Shown in pieces: positions 1 through 8,332 of a DNA stretch of 14,697 nucleotides (position 1 is its first letter; each line of letters starts with the position of its first letter). The notes under the pieces are model-generated. The model did not search any database. It saw nothing but the letters and a program-made list of their open reading frames with translations, and was not told the origin of the DNA. The DNA is taken from positions 1-14,697 of the forward strand of contig JAQIWT010000831.1 in NCBI GenBank assembly GCA_034696485.1. Reading direction: 5' to 3'. The position numbers were made by a program, and so were the translations under genes. The stretch is from Isohypsibius dastychi (taxonomy: Eukaryota > Tardigrada > Eutardigrada > Parachela > Isohypsibiidae).

Positions 1-845
1 CCATTTAAGTCCCGATAATGTTGAATCCATTGCGCGCTGAAAAACACTAGAGCTATTTGTCATTCCTTGTGGACTTCACAGCCAGCACCAATGATTAGAA
101 CTCGTTGTAAAAGCAGTATTTTCCCTACTACTTTCATGCAGAGAAATTTGAATAAAAGCTTTTTCCATATCAATAGAACAGTAAAACTTACTACCAGCTA
201 AAAGATCAAGGGCAGTTTCAATATTTGATAACGGATATTTGTCTTTAATTGTAATTTCATTAACTTTTCTCAAATCAGTGACTATCCTGTGACCACCTCC
301 AGGTTTCTTTATCAATAACAGAGGTAAATTTCAACTAGAGAAACAAGGTGCTATTAGATTAGGTTGTATAGTTTTTGAACTTCTTCTTCGATTAAATCCA
401 TTTCAGCTAATGATCTTCGATAAGTTGAAACATTCACTGGTGGGCTATCTCCAGTATCAATTATATTTTCAGTCATCATTGTTTTTCCAATAATAGTTCC
501 TTTTTTAGGAAAAAGATCTCTGTATTTAAGAACTAAATCAACAATTTTCTGCTTCGTTTCGTCCATGAGTTCTTCGTCCAGTTCAATTTTTGAAATATCA
601 AATTCTGATTGACTTATGTAATTCTCCAAATTGTCTGTAAATGTACGGTTATCCTGTTCCTGTCCGTTTTCAGTATCAAGTTGATTATGAATTTGAATAA
701 ACTGTTCTTTAACTACTGCGCTGGTCATTTCAGTTTGATTCCCGTCAGAACTTCCGGTGATTATATTATTCACTTTAATAATCACTTGTGGGCCAAAATT
801 TCGTGGTCCTAATGCGATAGAAAATTGTTTGGGGTATTCCACCAT
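1..845 (-). pseudogene. pol: pol: protease-RT linker and N-terminal half of reverse transcriptase
   Basis: From 845 to 354 the frame encodes the acidic linker and the usual entry to the RT fold, with a TGDSPP motif and the YRRS segment typical of Ty3/Gypsy. A frame change near 345-354 leads to a second frame running to position 1. That frame holds NLPLLLIKKPGGGHRIVTDL, then YPLSNIE, SIDMEKAF (the motif A catalytic Asp is codon 169-171), the TAFTT segment, and GMTNSSSVFQRAMD. Two TGA codons interrupt it at 331-333, where relatives usually have Trp, and at 76-78. The catalytic YxDD box lies beyond the left edge. RT would copy the element RNA into DNA; this copy cannot. Confidence 0.9.
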
Positions 846-879
846 TTAGGCAGACTGTGCAGGGTCTTTTATCCAAATA

Positions 880-1303
880 TTATACTAAATTACGTCCATA
901 ATCAATTACTAACCCCAACTTACTTAGAGCATCGTTTCCAAGCAATAGATTTTCGTCAAATGTATCAGACCGGATAATTGCCGCATTAACTTTTGTTTTT
1001 CTCCCAGCGATCTCTGAATCAATAATTGTTCCTTCGGCTGGTTTTCTTAATTCATCAAAAAATTTTATCGATGGGCCGCTCCATTTATTTCTCAGTAACT
1101 TGAGTTTCGTAACTAGTTTCGAGTTTCGTAATTATACACAATCCTGCTCCGGTATCCAAAATACAAGAAACCAAGCAATTATTAATTTTTACCACTATAT
1201 TCAGGCACCCTTTTAACGAAGTCTTAGATTTTTTCCTGAATATTCTTCTCAGTCTCAGGTTTAATTGTCGTTGCTGTATAAGCAGGTGTTTCTCTAACGT
1301 CAT
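880..1303 (-). pseudogene. pro: Retroviral-type aspartic protease, frameshifted
   Basis: The frame from 1303 to 1085 carries the active-site motif ILDTGAGLCIIT, with DTGA at 1145-1156. It stops at 1085-1087. The rest of the fold continues one base over, from 1083 to 880, including LLLGNDALSKLGLVIDYG, the conserved hydrophobic-GxD segment near the C-terminus of these proteases, then a stop at 880-882. The enzyme cleaves Gag-Pol into mature proteins. It overlaps the end of gag by about 80 nt in the +1 frame relative to gag. That offset could be an inherited frameshift arrangement or later damage. The break at 1084 is almost certainly a disabling indel. Confidence 0.87.
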
Positions 1304-1841
1304 CCGTCACGTTTTCTTTCGAATTAATATGGAAATTTTGAAATGGATATAGTTGAGCTTGTATATTCGACTTATGAAAAACCTTATTAACATCCTCAGG
1401 TTTGTCTAATTCCGGTTGAGAAAAATGAGCAGGTTGAGTAGTATTTTTGAATTCAATTGCGGCATTAGGCCTTGGAGGTAACATTGGATATATTGAAGAC
1501 CTTTGTGGTTGACCTTGCTGATTGATTCTTCGATTTTTATGATTATCATATTGTTCAGCGTAATTCCGTGCTTCTTTTTCACCAGCACGACAAGACAAAC
1601 GTACGTGACCAAATTTTCCACATCTAAAACATCTAGCTTAGTTTCTGCTGTCCCGAGAATTAAAAAATTTTCTTCCACTATTCAAATTGTTCATGTAATT
1701 ATTATTGTTACCAAAATTATTTGGTCTCATGCCATTGTTGAAATTTCCAGGTCTCTGAAAATTTCGGTCATTGTCTCGATACCGTTCACTATCATACCAG
1801 TTATTGTCTCCCAAATTAAAATTACTGTTATCGCGGTTTAA
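1224..1841 (-). pseudogene. gag: gag C-terminal part, nucleocapsid with CCHC zinc knuckle
   Basis: One reading frame covers this stretch, broken once by TAA at 1638-1640. The first ~65 residues are rich in Asn, Arg and Asp (runs such as NFGNNNNYMNN), as expected for an RNA-binding nucleocapsid. Positions 1590-1631 encode a perfect knuckle, CFRCGKFGHVRLSC, matching C-x2-C-x4-H-x4-C. A hydrophilic Pro/Gln-rich tail follows and ends at the stop at 1224-1226. In intact relatives this domain packages the element RNA. The capsid domain that should precede it is missing. The stop just before the knuckle means full-length Gag cannot be made. The CCHC identification is secure; the domain start is not. 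Confidence 0.85.
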
Positions 1842-1845
1842 TTAG

Positions 1846-2076
1846 GCAGCTCATAGCGTCAGCGGAGCATTCTGTCGCGCTTCCGACAATTTTTGCTATG
1901 TGGTTTATCTTGCCATAGAATTCACATCAAAAAGTGAGCTCACTGTCGGCGAACCTAGTAGCGGGTTCAAACTAATCTCCCAAAGATGTGAGAATGACGG
2001 AAACAGTGATCAAAGCGCTGATTTCTCGTCCATCGATTCTTTCAACGTGATCGGAACCAAACGGGCGACAGTGTAG
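1846..2076 (+). CDS. Unrecognised open frame, possible exon or pseudogene piece
   Basis: An open plus-strand frame begins right after TAG at 1843-1845, at the edge of the retroelement remnant, and ends at TAG 2074-2076. It has no ATG near its start, so it would be an internal exon or gene debris. The composition is ordinary for a soluble protein, with segments such as LTVGEPSSGFKLISQRC. Near its end a second frame (about 2019-2171, segment SVVVESPTVLLLDGIFVSLY) takes over, and a third follows to 2311. No single splice solution with good sites joins them. I do not recognise the family. It may be a pseudogene with indels, or chance. Confidence 0.25.
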   Translation, partial: AAHSVSGAFCRASDNFCYVVYLAIEFTSKSELTVGEPSSGFKLISQRCENDGNSDQSADFSSIDSFNVIGTKRATV

Positions 2077-2413
2077 TTGTTGAGTCTCCGACTGTTTTGC
2101 TGTTAGATGGCATTTTCGTATCCTTGTACAATGACCTCCCCAATTCTACTGTTCGCTGGAAATCTGTTTAAGTGATTCAATCAAAAGTCATTATTCTGCA
2201 AGAAGGAGTATCACGAAAGTGAGGCAGATGCAAGTCAACCTCTCGGGTGGGTCCTCTAAGTTGTTACAGACTGTACTAGGCCAAGGAAACGAGCACAACC
2301 TCGAGGGTTGATATCAGTTTAGAACCAGCATTGTCGAAACATAAGTCAGGTGTATGACTGTGAGTGTGGAAGTGTAAATGGTGGTCTAGAGAGCAAAGGC
2401 TCATATACCCTAA

Positions 2414-2689
2414 GAGATAGATGAGGAACGGACTGATGACAAACGAGTGCACGAAGTTGTCGAAGCCAGGCATTCCGATCAAGAAAAGAATAGCAATGAC
2501 ATAACCTGGCGAGCGAGTCAAGCACTCTTGAGCATTCATGCCAAGATACACATCGCCTTAGATCGGAACTGCCATGAGCAGCGTGGTAGGGGGTCTGCAG
2601 CTAGGTCTTTGAACGCTGACATGAAAACAGTCATGCATTTATTGCAGAACCTGTCACATTACCGCCTCTTAAGAAACGCCAATTTCTGA
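2414..2689 (+). CDS. Unrecognised hydrophilic open frame
   Basis: A plus-strand frame of 91 codons is open after TAA at 2411-2413 and ends in TGA at 2687-2689. The translation is charged and non-repetitive (for example EIDEERTDDKRVHEVVEARH). Another frame, 2620-2871, overlaps its last 70 nt and is open for 83 codons, with a basic Lys/Arg/Gln-rich middle. A plausible splice donor, CAG followed by GTGGGT, lies at about 2697-2698 inside the second frame. No domain is recognised. On the opposite strand a hydrophobic 91-codon frame (2276-2551) overlaps, so the coding strand is not certain. These frames could belong with 1846-2311 to one decayed gene. Confidence 0.25.
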   Translation, partial: EIDEERTDDKRVHEVVEARHSDQEKNSNDITWRASQALLSIHAKIHIALDRNCHEQRGRGSAARSLNADMKTVMHLLQNLSHYRLLRNANF

Positions 2690-2871
2690 AAAGTCAGGTG
2701 GGTTTTGTTTTGAATAGAACTGGCAGTCAACTGACACGTGAAAAATTACAAACCAGCTCCATAGTCCGTACTAAAAGGCAAAATAAGAATCGGTTATTTA
2801 TAATGTATGCACCAAGAGTGCATCAGATTATCAGGGATCAAAATGTGTTGCCTGCCCGAAAAGGTCACTAA

Positions 2872-3485
2872 AACGAGGAAGTGACATCTCAGAGAGTGTA
2901 AGTTCATTCTTCGCGTATCCACCAATCCCTTGAAATCGACTCCGAAGAGAGACTTGTCGATTCATCGTGTTCCGTCTTTGACGCTACGTTCGTAACTCAA
3001 CATTGGCTCACTGTCACCTGCTCCAGCACTTCCTTTCGGTCAAAGCGCGTTCTTCAACCTCGGATCAATAGGTGGCGATACAGGAAGAAAATCCGTTGAT
3101 GTGGGCCCTTAGAAGCCCTTTTGAAAGTTTCACTGCTGCCATTGCGTTTCCGAGATGCTCTTTGATTCCCTTACCTCTCTTCGGAACCTCGGACCTAAAC
3201 TGGACGGGCAAGAAAATACCCCACCACATCCATCACAGAAGTTCCACGTAGAATAATATGTGCTCCTTTTTGCAGCTTCGAGAATTCGTTATGCTCCACG
3301 ATAGCTTGGCGCAGCATACCAACCTTCCTCAATACAAACGATTCTTCTGGGATTAACGCCAAATTTTTCCCAAATCAGTTCTCAGTGTGAATTGCTGCCT
3401 CTGTGATGATCAATAGCAAAAACCCGTGTGTAACTACAGAAGCACAGTTCTACAACACTAACACGCTACCTGCCATGTTCAAAAA
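2872..3485. other. No supported feature
   Basis: Short open stretches exist in several frames on both strands, for instance about 3070-3230 on plus, but none has a recognisable motif or consistent splice sites. I see no RNA gene, tandem repeat or mobile-element end here. Confidence 0.4.
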
Positions 3486-4702
3486 AAGTACAACGGAACA
3501 GTTGGAATATTGCGTTCTTCGCGTAAATAAGCTGACAACAGTCTTTCAAATATTTTGCATCAAGTCGTCCAGGTTCATGAGAACTGGCTCATAAAAATCG
3601 GAGAATTCTTCATTCATAAAATGTTCCTGGATGTTTTGGATGAAGTCAGAACTCTCAAGGCTTGAACGGAGTTAAATGGCTCTCTCATAACCATGTATTT
3701 GAATTATTTGAATAGTCCGGGCATATATTTGCTGTTCCATCAAGAGTTCAACAAACAAAACGGGTCTCCACACCCTGACCAGTGGCATTACAAATAAATT
3801 TGAAAGGGAGTGTGAAAAGTCTAGAAACCTCTGACGGCATCCAAAGTGGAAGGTTTCAGATGACGATTCTAAACAGCGCGTAGAGTGGGAAAAACTGGGA
3901 CGTATCCCTTCATGAAAATGCTCCGGTACGGGTTCAAGATTGCGTCGATGTGGGCATGATCAAAGATAATTTTCTGTAATGTATCTAGCACAAAAACATC
4001 ATCATTTGGCATGTTGATGGAGTTTGAGTTTGAAAACCGACTCAATCAGATTCATCAGGTAAAAATTACTCTCCGGCCCAGCCGGAGCCGAAGAGGCTAT
4101 TTATTCATTTGCCGGTGATTCACCCTTAGATTTGCATTATTTGCCTGCACAGCACATCACGGATTGATTTACTTGAGGAGAAGTGGTGAAAAGTTTGTGA
4201 TGCTGCTACCGTTCATACATTAATTCAGTTTGCAAGCCGTTTCGAAAAATAGGAAAACCATGCTTGTGAATGTTTGGCGAATCAATCCTTCTTTTGTTTT
4301 CAGCGTTTTGATTGATGAAATGATACTGAAAAACGATATCCAACGACATTATATCCTTTCCCGATTTGGTTTTGTGAAGCAACCCTGTCGAATGCTTCGA
4401 GCGGTGGCAGTAATTGGACAGATTATTTCGATTTGATTATAGACGATCGATTCGACGTCCAGTTCCGTACCATGAAAACCGACTACCATGGATGTAGTCA
4501 GGTTTTTGTCGGCTCTAGAAAACAAGTAACAGAAGCATTCGTACACTGCTGTTGAAATGAATCTGTTTCCTCCTGAGCCCGTCATCATCAGGCAAATAGA
4601 ATATATTACGCAAAAACAGAAATGACCAATGTAGTCATGTAGCTGGTCTCGAGCTGCAAGTCCAGAACTGCCGCGCTGTGCGGAAAACGAAATTCCTCAA
4701 AC
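3486..4702 (+). repeat. Copy A of a ~1.2-kb direct duplicated repeat
   Basis: From AAGTACAACGGA at 3486 to about 4702 this stretch aligns base by base with 6197-8332 in the same orientation, once the insertion at 6880-7770 is set aside. Similarity is uneven: by eye about three quarters to four fifths identity over most of it, but about nine tenths in 4254-4560. Minus-strand fragments are shared by both copies (such as LDDLMQNI near 3560), but substitutions do not favour third codon positions, so I read it as an old interspersed repeat or segmental duplication, not a gene pair. No terminal inverted repeat, LTR or flanking duplication is visible at its edges, so the class is unknown. Confidence 0.85.
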
Positions 4703-5618
4703 AGATCACACGATATCAGTCCACCAAATCCAGAGATTCCCCCGATCAGTTCTAACCTTATAAAGCGGAGAGTTTTTCGGACAGTTGAGAGCTCCCCCGA
4801 ATCCGATGATCATGAGGTCCGAATTCTTTTACCTGAACGAGTGCGGTAAGAAAGTGCAAGCTCGGAAAATGGTACGGAATATGAAGCCCATTACATTGAG
4901 CCACGAAACTCGTTGCCGAATGCCGACGATTTAAGGTCCATTGGAATGGCTTTCCTGACCCGTAAGATGCCAATGAGCTCTTAATTTGTCCAATGTTCAT
5001 CATATCCAGACTCTTTCTAGTCCTAGAGCCGCAACATGGCAAATTTCATTTGAAAAACTCTTCCAAACTGATCGAGGAATTCTGGGAGAGGGTGGACAGA
5101 AAAGCGCCGACTAGGAAGATGATTGTCCCGAGGCCGAATCCCGTCAATGTTAGCTCTTGAGTCTTTAAAGTTTTCATGTGGTGATTAACCAAATGGCATT
5201 ACGGTGAGCTAGTCTTTTGCAGCCTCTTCGGCCTGCCACGAGGCTGCCAAGGAAGACATTTGATGCTGAGGGTAAGCTTCAACTAAACGGAAAGGCCGCA
5301 GCCAGCAATGCCGCAGAAGCAAATCGGTCAGGCGCAAATCATCTGGTAATTTTAATATTTCTGTTCTAGATGAACATCTAGTAAGTTCGATGTTTCTCAG
5401 TTCAAAGATGTAAAATTCGAACGTGAGCCGGTCGCGGATAAAGTTGATGATTCCTCAGACGAGTCACTCGGGCCTCTTCGGATGGATCTGGAAGACCAGG
5501 TCAGTTAACTGTATTTTATTTAATAATTGATTAGAAGGAAATGATCACAGTCCTTGTTTCACTGCAGCGGCCCCAATTACCGTCTCTTCTTAACTGTAGC
5601 TGCTTATTTAAGTTCTAG
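4643..5618 (+). CDS. 3' part of a spliced gene of unknown function, five candidate exons
   Basis: Candidate exons are: open frame 4643-4961; 5021-5148 (or from 5027); 5223-5345; 5401-5499; and 5568-5618, ending in TAG at 5616-5618. Introns of 59 or 65, 74, 55 and 68 nt start GTAAGA, GTTAGC, GTAATT and GTCAGT and end CTAG, TTTTGCAG, TTTCTCAG and CACTGCAG. Reading phase agrees across every junction (phase 1 at the first, phase 0 at the others), which chance frames rarely manage. The protein is hydrophilic: Ser/Pro/Glu-rich first, then basic (KAPTRKMIVPRPNPVN), an Ala-rich stretch, and an acidic segment (DKVDDSSDESLGPL). No domain is recognised. The first exon has an in-frame TAA at 4847-4849 and no clear start, so upstream exons or pseudogene status are both possible. 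Confidence 0.5.
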
Positions 5619-6196
5619 AAATTACCATAGGCGTCCCTAGACTCCCTATCACAAATATATCTGTTATTTGACTGAGATAAAATATTCAATTTACATGACT
5701 CAAGCTCCAGCAGGCGATTTCAATAGTCCATTTGATAATATGCGAGATCCAGCTCGCTTGCTAAAATTGTGACTTATCTGTAATGGATAACTTGTTTAAG
5801 GTGACAAGCATTTTACCGGACCGACGTGTATAAACTTCTATTTTTTTCAATCCTCAGAACTGAGATCAATATTATTTAAACCGCGGTTATCAGTTTGCAT
5901 TCTATCTGATGGGTACATTCATTAGTTGACGTGGCAAGATGGAAGTGATAACGCTCGTCTATACCCATAGTTCGAAAAGTCAGCTCTCGCCAGTGGATAG
6001 TTAATTCATGATAAGAAGTTAGTATCCATATGTGGTTGATGTCTCCATTTCATGCGTCCACATGAAAAGTCTCGAGGTTGATGAGAACATTCGGCTGCCC
6101 AGAATTTTAATATCTTGCCTATTTAGCCTACCAAGTAATGGGCACTCAGAGAAATCGTTCTATATTGCTGAGAGCGTAAAATAAATTTTGAACTGT
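5619..6196. other. AT-rich intergenic stretch
   Basis: This stretch lies between the stop of the candidate spliced gene and copy B of the repeat. It has frequent stops in all frames and no recognisable motif, RNA gene or repeat. No AATAAA signal stands close behind the stop at 5616-5618. Confidence 0.4.
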
Positions 6197-6875
6197 AAGT
6201 ACAACGGAGCGGTTGAGATATATCGTTTCTCGCGTAAACAAGCGTACAGCAATCTTGTTAATATTTTGCATCAAATCATCCAGGACAATAAAAACTGTTT
6301 CATGAACATCGGAGAACCCTCCATCCACAATATTTCTGCAAAGTTCTGAATGAACTCGGAACTCTTATGGTATGAACAAAGTTCACTCCTATGGCTATCT
6401 CATAACTATGGATCCAATTTATGTGAGTATTCCAGGCGAATATTCGCTGTTCCATCAGGAGTTCAACAACAAAAATGGGTCTCCCCACCCTGACCAATAG
6501 CACTACAAAATTATTTATAAGGTTGTATCAAAAGTCTAGAAACACATTTGACGGCATCCGTACTGAAAGATTTCATATAAAGATTCTAAACAGCGCTTTC
6601 GTCAGAGAGGTGACTTTCATTTTTAAGGATGGAGTGAAATAACTAAAAGATACGGATGCTTCGGGAAGGGTTCAAGATTGTCTCAATGTAAGTATAATTT
6701 TCTGTAGCGTATCTAGCACAAAAATATATTTTTTTTGCATGATGATGCAGTTTGAGTTTGAAGACCAACTCAGACAAATTCGTCAGGTAACACTTACTTT
6801 CCGGCCCAACCGAAGCCCCCAAGTTGATATATTCATAAGCCGGTGATTCATGCTCTTAAATTTGTACTATTCGCC

Positions 6876-6879
6876 TTAA
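6876..6879. repeat. TTAA target site duplication, left
   Basis: TTAA directly precedes the CCC terminus of the piggyBac-like element and is matched by 7771-7774 at the other end. Confidence 0.88.
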
Positions 6880-7011
6880 CCCATTAGTGGCCGACCCATG
6901 AAGGAATAGTCCGTTTGTTTTGATTTTTGGAACACGAAACTAAAACACAATTGTAAGCAACTGGGAATTATTTTGGATTTTTATTGCAAGCGGAAGTCGC
7001 AGAAATGCACC

Positions 7012-7027
7012 GTTGCGTAAACGCAAC
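7012..7027. repeat. Internal copy of the 16-bp palindrome
   Basis: Exact copy of GTTGCGTAAACGCAAC, about 130 bp from the left end of the element. Confidence 0.75.
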
Positions 7028-7400
7028 ACTGGCTACTCGAGAGTACAGATTTGTAGTGGTCAACCAAGGACGGCAGAGAGACGGCCGGCCGCCCATTTTG
7101 ACCTTTTCCGTTCTAGTTTGCGTTTGACTCCTTTCCGAAAGTTTTTACTCCAGACTTTCATTGCTGAGTACTTGGTCCATCTATTCCTTTGATTACAACA
7201 AGCTGGTAAAAAAACTGGAGGCACCGCAGCCCACACATCTTCCAGCCCACAATGGAACTGGCTAAGCAGTTGCTGCCCCAGATGACCGCAAGCTTCTGCA
7301 CTGTCTTTCTGAATTGACAGCCACGGCTAAGTGGGCTAGCTGACCATTGTCTTCCCCAGCAGTCATTTGGGCGCAGAGAGAACTTTCACTTGTGGCCATT

Positions 7401-7416
7401 GTTGCGTTTGCGCAAC
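7401..7416. repeat. Variant copy of the 16-bp palindrome, opposite orientation
   Basis: GTTGCGTTTGCGCAAC; its reverse complement differs from the 7012 and 7739 copies at one position. It lies near the middle of the element. Confidence 0.65.
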
Positions 7417-7738
7417 ACCTCCTTTCAGCTCCTGCTCTCACCTTCACAGTTGAAGTTAAAAATTCGCAAATAGTTCTGACATCTGAAATGAAGATTCTTC
7501 TTTCAATTTGCAAAATTTTACCACTGCAAAAAAATTGCCCAACTTTCTATATGCTTTTTTGACTAAGGTGGTCGAGGGACCAAAAGTCGACCCACTTTGC
7601 GGTTTTTTTGATAAAAAACTTACCAATGTAAATGCTTGTTCTATTTTTTATCCAAACAATAGATCTTTGAAGTGTGCATTTGGGAAATGATATTTTTTTT
7701 CGGTTGTTGGCTGAGCTGGGAGAATTTTCCAAAGTTGC

Positions 7739-7754
7739 GTTGCGTAAACGCAAC
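7739..7754. repeat. Subterminal palindrome, right end of the piggyBac-like element
   Basis: GTTGCGTAAACGCAAC has 6-bp arms around TAAA. It sits 3 nt inside a 13-bp terminal repeat (7758-7770). The same 16-mer occurs exactly at 7012-7027, and a one-mismatch version in the opposite orientation occurs at 7401-7416. In the classical piggyBac element a 13-bp terminal repeat is followed after 3 bp by a 19-bp internal repeat at one end, so this may be the transposase-binding repeat. That function is inferred. Confidence 0.75.
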
Positions 7755-7770
7755 GACGGCAACTAATGGG

Positions 7771-7774
7771 TTAA
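7771..7774. repeat. TTAA target site duplication, right
   Basis: TTAA directly follows the GGG terminus of the piggyBac-like element. Sequence homologous to copy A resumes immediately after it. Confidence 0.88.
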
Positions 7775-8332
7775 GCACGTCACTGATTGATTCCGCAAAG
7801 AAAAGTGGTGAATAGTTTGTGATTCTACCAACGCTCATACATAAATAAGGTTTGTGAGCCGGTTCGATAAATAGAAAAACCATGCTTGTGAATGTTTGGC
7901 GAATCAATCCTTTTTTTGTTTTCAGCGGTTTGGTTTATGAAATGAACCATGGTTCATACTGAAAAACGATATCCAACGACATCATATCCTTTTCCGATTT
8001 GGTTTTGTGAAGCAACCCTGTGGAATGCTTCGAAAAGTGACAGTAATTGGACAGATTATTTCGATTTGATTATAGACGATCGATTCGACGTCCAGTTCCG
8101 TAACATGAAAACCGACTACCATGGATGCAGTCATGTTTTTGTCGGCTTTGGAAAACAAGGAACAGTAACATTCGTACACTGCTGTTGAGATGAATCTGTT
8201 CCATCCTGAGCCCGTCATACTCAAACAAAAAAAGTATATTACGCAGGAATAACCAAAATGTAGTCATGTAGCTAGTCCCGAGCTGCTAGTTTCAGAGCTG
8301 CCGCGCTCTTCGGAAGACAACATTTCTTAAAC

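Larger units (their letters stand above)
1..1844 (-). mobile_element. Truncated Ty3/Gypsy-like LTR retrotransposon
   Basis: Read on the minus strand from 1844 down to 1, the order is nucleocapsid with one CCHC knuckle, aspartic protease with a DTGA active site, a pol linker, then the first half of reverse transcriptase. This gag-pro-RT order and the RT motifs fit the Ty3/Gypsy group. The element leaves the window at position 1 inside RT, so the YxDD motif, RNase H and integrase would lie outside. Its upstream end is abrupt: an in-frame TAA lies at 1842-1844 and no capsid domain or LTR is visible beyond it. Stops at 1638-1640, 331-333 and 76-78 and frame changes near 1224-1303, 1084, 845-880 and 345-354 mark it as a non-functional copy. 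Confidence 0.88.
6880..7770. mobile_element. Non-autonomous piggyBac-like transposon, 891 bp
   Basis: The element is bounded by TTAA on both sides (6876-6879 and 7771-7774), the target and duplication used by the piggyBac superfamily. Its ends are inverted repeats: CCCATTAGTGGCCG at 6880-6893 and, read inwards from the other side, CCCATTAGTTGCCG at 7757-7770, matching at 13 of 14 positions and starting with CCC as is common in the family. Copy A of the host repeat lacks the insertion at 4146-4151, which independently shows that 6880-7770 was added. Inner open frames are under 90 codons and none resembles a DDD transposase, so movement would have needed a transposase supplied elsewhere. Confidence 0.88.
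6197..8332 (+). repeat. Copy B of the duplicated repeat, interrupted by a TTAA element
   Basis: Copy B corresponds to 3486-4702. It begins at AAGTACAACGGA (6197) and ends near 8332. The alignment is continuous up to 6875, breaks for the 891-bp element plus its target duplication, and resumes at 7775 (GCACGTCAC, against GCACATCAC at 4152 in copy A). It also carries an 11-12 nt insertion at about 7945-7956 that creates a palindrome absent from copy A. The two copies are separated by about 1.5 kb holding the 3' end of a candidate spliced gene. Confidence 0.85.

Noticed and set aside
2276-2551. Hydrophobic 91-codon minus-strand frame as a membrane protein
   Set aside because: It is the reverse complement of a charged plus-strand frame with better composition, and has no splice or start support.
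4847-4861. A 15-nt intron GTAAG...AAG that would remove the TAA in the first exon
   Set aside because: Introns that short are known only from special lineages such as heterotrich ciliates, and the other introns here are 52-74 nt.
7262-7762. Open frames of 70-90 codons inside the piggyBac-like element as a transposase
   Set aside because: They overlap on opposite strands, are short, and lack the spaced Asp residues and the Cys-rich C-terminus of piggyBac transposases.
8060-8090. LIIDD segment resembling an RT catalytic YxDD box
   Set aside because: No other RT motif lies around it in that frame, and the tyrosine position and hydrophobic context are wrong.
7949-8224. Overlapping plus and minus frames of about 80 codons, both conserved in copy A at 4349-4588
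   Set aside because: Conservation follows the duplicated DNA; substitutions are spread evenly over codon positions, so neither frame shows selection for a protein.
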